DNA of 14,341 nucleotides from Thermoleophilia bacterium (GTDB taxonomy: Bacteria; Actinomycetota; Thermoleophilia; Gaiellales; Gaiellaceae): assembly GCA_014534295.1 (NCBI GenBank), contig JACVRU010000026.1, forward strand, positions 1 to 14,341, in the 5' to 3' direction. The translations under genes and the position numbers were made by a program. The first letter of the stretch is position 1. Each line of letters begins with the position of its first letter. Positions 12,360-14,341 of this stretch are shown here, piece by piece. The notes under the pieces were generated by a model. It worked only from the letters and a program-made list of their open reading frames with translations, was not told the DNA's origin and made no database searches.

Positions 12360-13645
12360 TTCTTCTCGTGCCCGCGGTCGGCGTGATCCGGGGGACCCGC
12401 CGACGGCGCCTGGCCGCCTCCGTCGTTCTCGCTCGCGGGATTGGTCTCTCCGGCTTGTGGCGGCCGGCCCTGGCCCTCCGGGCTCTGGTCGTTGCCTTGG
12501 CCCCGGCCGTTCCCGCTGGTCCCGTCTTGGCCCTTCTCCTTCTCCCTGTCCTGGCCCTGGCCCTGCCCCTCGCCCTGGCCCTTCTCGTTGTCGCGGACCT
12601 CGGCCGGGCCCTTGTCGCCGCCCTGGCCCTTGTCCTTGGACTGGCCGCGATCCTGCTTCTGATCCTTCCCCTTCGCCTCGTCCTTGGGCTCGGGCTTGGC
12701 CGGGCTCTGGCCACCGGCCGCGCTCTTGGGCGCGGGCTCGCCGGTCCCGCCCCGCGGCGGCGCCGGCGTCACGGCGGGGGCAGGCCCTGCGGACGCCGCC
12801 GGCTCAACGGTCAGGGGCGCGGACGCGACGTGGGCCCCGGGCGGCTCTGCCTCGGGCTCGCTGGGGTTGGGGGGCTCCACCGGCACTGCCTCGTCCGCGT
12901 GATTTTCAGCCGCCGGCCGGCCGGGAGCCGTGGGTGCGCCGGATTCCTCCTGGCCGATGGCGCCACGCGCCGACGTAGCCTCCTCGGGCGCGACCTCGCG
13001 CGCGAGCGGCTCGCGCACGGACGGCGGCGCCGAGCCCTCGCCGCCGCCCAACCCGGGCGGGGCGGCGCCCACCGAGTCGCCGAGCTCGTAGCTGAACAAC
13101 CCGGCGGGGAGGAAGGCAGCGCTGACCCGCTCGACCGCGTTCGCGGGGAGGGCGATGCTGGTCAGCCCGAACAGCGGAATCAGCATGCCGGCTGCGAGCG
13201 CCGCGGAGCTCCGCGAGAGCAGAACCCGGAGCTGGGCCGTGCGGTGCTCGCCTTCCGGACCGTTTAGTGGGAACTCGAGCTCGACGGACGATGCCCCGAT
13301 CGCGATCGCCTCGAGCTTGCCGCGCAGCATGAGGAGCGCGACCCGCCAATGCCGTCGCAGCTCCTGCTCGTACGCCCGCTCGTGCGCACGCTTTCCGCGG
13401 AGGCGTCCTCCAGGCGTGTGCGTGAGGGTCGGGTCGGTCGCCGACGGCAGGGGGAGGACGATCCGGACGCGCCGCTCGTCGATCGCGAACCGGATCACCG
13501 CCTCGGCGGTGTCCTCGCTGATGAGGAACTCACGCGCTCCGTGCGCCTCGAGCAGGGACCGCAGGTGATGCTGCGTGCGCACGACGCTGACGCTGCTCGA
13601 GCGCCCGTACCGACCCGCTCGGGTGACCGCAGTGGCTTGTTGCAT
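12356..13645 (-). CDS. Phage-like N-terminal domain, membrane segment and long low-complexity tail
   Basis: This encodes 429 residues. Residues 24-128 resemble a hypothetical protein that I recall as common in phages and prophage-like regions of actinobacterial metagenomes: RFAIDERRVRIVLPLP, then TPGGRLRG, then ELRRHWRVALLMLRGKLEAI followed by an acidic FEEEF-like end (VELEF). One hydrophobic segment follows at about 147-170. Residues 190-429 are low complexity: first Pro/Ala/Glu-rich, then a Gly-Gln-Lys-Asp-Glu run with repeated KGQ and GQG units. The tail is probably disordered. I do not know its function. The ATG at 13645 is the only clear start; a GAGG lies three bases upstream, rather close. 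The stop overlaps the GGDEF-EAL start, so the two are made together and may act in one signalling or envelope process. Confidence 0.8.
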   Translation of the reverse strand: MQQATAVTRAGRYGRSSSVSVVRTQHHLRSLLEAHGAREFLISEDTAEAVIRFAIDERRVRIVLPLPSATDPTLTHTPGGRLRGKRAHERAYEQELRRHWRVALLMLRGKLEAIAIGASSVELEFPLNGPEGEHRTAQLRVLLSRSSAALAAGMLIPLFGLTSIALPANAVERVSAAFLPAGLFSYELGDSVGAAPPGLGGGEGSAPPSVREPLAREVAPEEATSARGAIGQEESGAPTAPGRPAAENHADEAVPVEPPNPSEPEAEPPGAHVASAPLTVEPAASAGPAPAVTPAPPRGGTGEPAPKSAAGGQSPAKPEPKDEAKGKDQKQDRGQSKDKGQGGDKGPAEVRDNEKGQGEGQGQGQDREKEKGQDGTSGNGRGQGNDQSPEGQGRPPQAGETNPASENDGGGQAPSAGPPDHADRGHEKK

Positions 13646-13897
13646 GAGCCTCGACTCTGGGTTCGGAGAGCGATCCTTCTCTCGTCACCCTAGGCGAGGG
13701 GGGCCGGGTCCTCTCTCCCCCGCGAGAGGGATCCGTCGCGAGCGCAGTTCACGCCCGTCGTTCAGGGCGTCTCGTCCTAGGCCTCAGGGCGCCCGGATTG
13801 CTGCCCTACCTCCCGCCGGCAAGATGAGTTCGTCGGCGTCGGGGAGTCTCTTTGGTGCTGAAGGTCAACCGGCGACCACCCGGAAGGAGCACCGGCC
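13646..13897. other. 252-bp divergent intergenic region with hairpins
   Basis: No gene is seen between the low-complexity protein (minus) and the DHFR-family gene (plus). CCTCTC (13710-13715) and GAGAGG (13724-13729) form a 6-bp stem with an 8-nt loop; ACGCCC (13751-13756) and GGGCGT (13765-13770) form another with the same loop size. Short palindromes CTAGGCCT and GGGCGCCC follow. Promoters for both genes must lie here, and a structured leader for the minus-strand transcript is possible. It does not match any riboswitch class I can recall. Confidence 0.45.
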
Positions 13898-14341
13898 ATG
13901 TCACTCGCCCGCGTCCAAAACTTTTCCATCTCGCTCGACGGTTTCGGCACCGGCGAGCCTCAGAACCTCGACGAACCGTTCGGCCACGCCGGCGAGCGGC
14001 TGCACGAATGGATGTTCCTCACCCGGTGGTGGCGCGAGCTGGTCGGCCAGCCCGGCGGCACCCGCGGCGTCGACGACGCTTTCGCGCGCCTGCACGGCCC
14101 TGGGGTCGGCGCCGAGATCATGGGTGCCGGAAAGTTCGGCTACCCCGGCTGGCACGAGGATCCGGATTGGAAGGGCTGGTGGGGCTCCAACCCGCCGTTC
14201 CACACACCGGTCTTCGTCCTCACCCATCACCCGCGGCCACCGATCGAGATGGAGGGCGGCACGACCTTCCACTTCGTCGACGCTTCGCCCGCGGAGGCGC
14301 TCGAGACGGCCCGCGAGGCTGCGGACGGTCAGGACGTACGC
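13898..14341 (+). CDS. Dihydrofolate reductase family protein (RibD C-terminal domain), cut by window end
   Basis: The first 148 residues are present and the frame runs off the end of the window. It starts MSLARVQNFSISLDGFGTGEPQ, the NFSxSLDGF beginning typical of the RibD C-terminal/DHFR-like family that binds NADPH. It continues with HEWMFLTRWWREL, the GAEIMGAGKFG strand, then GWWGSNPPFHTPVFVLTHHPRP and a GGTTFHFVDASPAEALE segment. These match common actinobacterial members as I recall them, with the remaining 50 or so residues missing. AAGGAG lies eight bases before the ATG at 13898, a strong site that fixes the start. It is probably a stand-alone cytoplasmic reductase; its substrate is not known for this subfamily. 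Confidence 0.93.
   Translation, partial: MSLARVQNFSISLDGFGTGEPQNLDEPFGHAGERLHEWMFLTRWWRELVGQPGGTRGVDDAFARLHGPGVGAEIMGAGKFGYPGWHEDPDWKGWWGSNPPFHTPVFVLTHHPRPPIEMEGGTTFHFVDASPAEALETAREAADGQDVR

Noticed and set aside
12541..12660. Repetitive CCTGG/CCCTGGCCCTT tract considered as a CRISPR or satellite array
   Set aside because: Unit length is irregular, there are no spacers, and the pattern follows codons of the low-complexity tail.
12311..13267. 318-residue plus-strand Leu/Ala-rich frame resembling a membrane protein
   Set aside because: It is the antisense of the KGQ/GQG repeat tract, which yields Leu-Ala-Leu runs by base composition alone.
13646..13897. tRNA, 6S-type RNA or known c-di-GMP riboswitch
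   Set aside because: No cloverleaf with a T-loop, no extended 6S bulge structure and none of the conserved c-di-GMP riboswitch sequence blocks can be seen.
1..14341. Genome-wide reassignment of TGA to an amino acid (as in some reduced lineages)
   Set aside because: TGA acts as a normal stop for several genes here (288, 4621, 5892 and 12356), and the composition is not that of such lineages.

Overview
The window is about 14.3 kb of very GC-rich DNA with dense, short-spaced genes, an ECF sigma factor, lipoproteins with AAGC/AAGC-type lipoboxes, and a 'DHFR-family' protein of the type common in Actinomycetota. I infer a soil-type actinobacterium, possibly of class Thermoleophilia, but no rRNA or marker gene confirms this.

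The main result is two genes interrupted by a single in-frame TGA, each exactly where the family has a conserved cysteine. One (288-1478, minus) is an AhpD/peroxidase-related domain whose CxxC redox motif reads C-H-Y-(TGA). It is fused to an NAD(P)HX-epimerase-like domain. The other (3923-4621, plus) is a rhodanese-CBS protein with TGA at the end of the active-site loop, C-H-D-Y-Q-(TGA). Both frames stay open after the TGA, family sequence resumes immediately, and a stem-loop lies 4-13 nt downstream, where a bacterial SECIS would sit. Other genes here end normally in TGA, so wholesale recoding is excluded. Selenocysteine is the simplest reading. A naive annotation would split each gene in two.

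Layout. 33-1478 (minus): the AhpD-epimerase selenoprotein candidate and a small Cys-rich protein. 1563-2147 (plus): ECF sigma factor, divergent from it. 2117-3846 (minus): DUF3179 lipoprotein plus a second lipoprotein, coupled. 3923-4944 (plus): rhodanese-CBS plus a small thioredoxin-like 'DF family' protein, overlapping by ATGA. 4949-7307 (minus): a disulfide-reductase-type flavoprotein, a DsrE-like protein and a Met-rich membrane protein. 7363-8772 (plus): a second disulfide-reductase-type flavoprotein, divergent from the first. 8785-9204 (minus): MarR regulator, with a nested 31-bp palindrome between it and two small membrane proteins (9286-10180, plus). 10326-13645 (minus): a membrane GGDEF-EAL protein preceded by, and overlapping, a protein with a phage-like N-terminal domain, one membrane segment and a long low-complexity tail. 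13898-end (plus): a truncated DHFR-family protein.

The 0.3-8.8 kb part reads as a thiol/selenol and sulfur redox neighbourhood: AhpD-like, rhodanese, thioredoxin-like, DsrE and two CX4C flavoproteins. The link between these genes is inferred from proximity and chemistry, not shown. No selA, selB, selC or selD is in the window.
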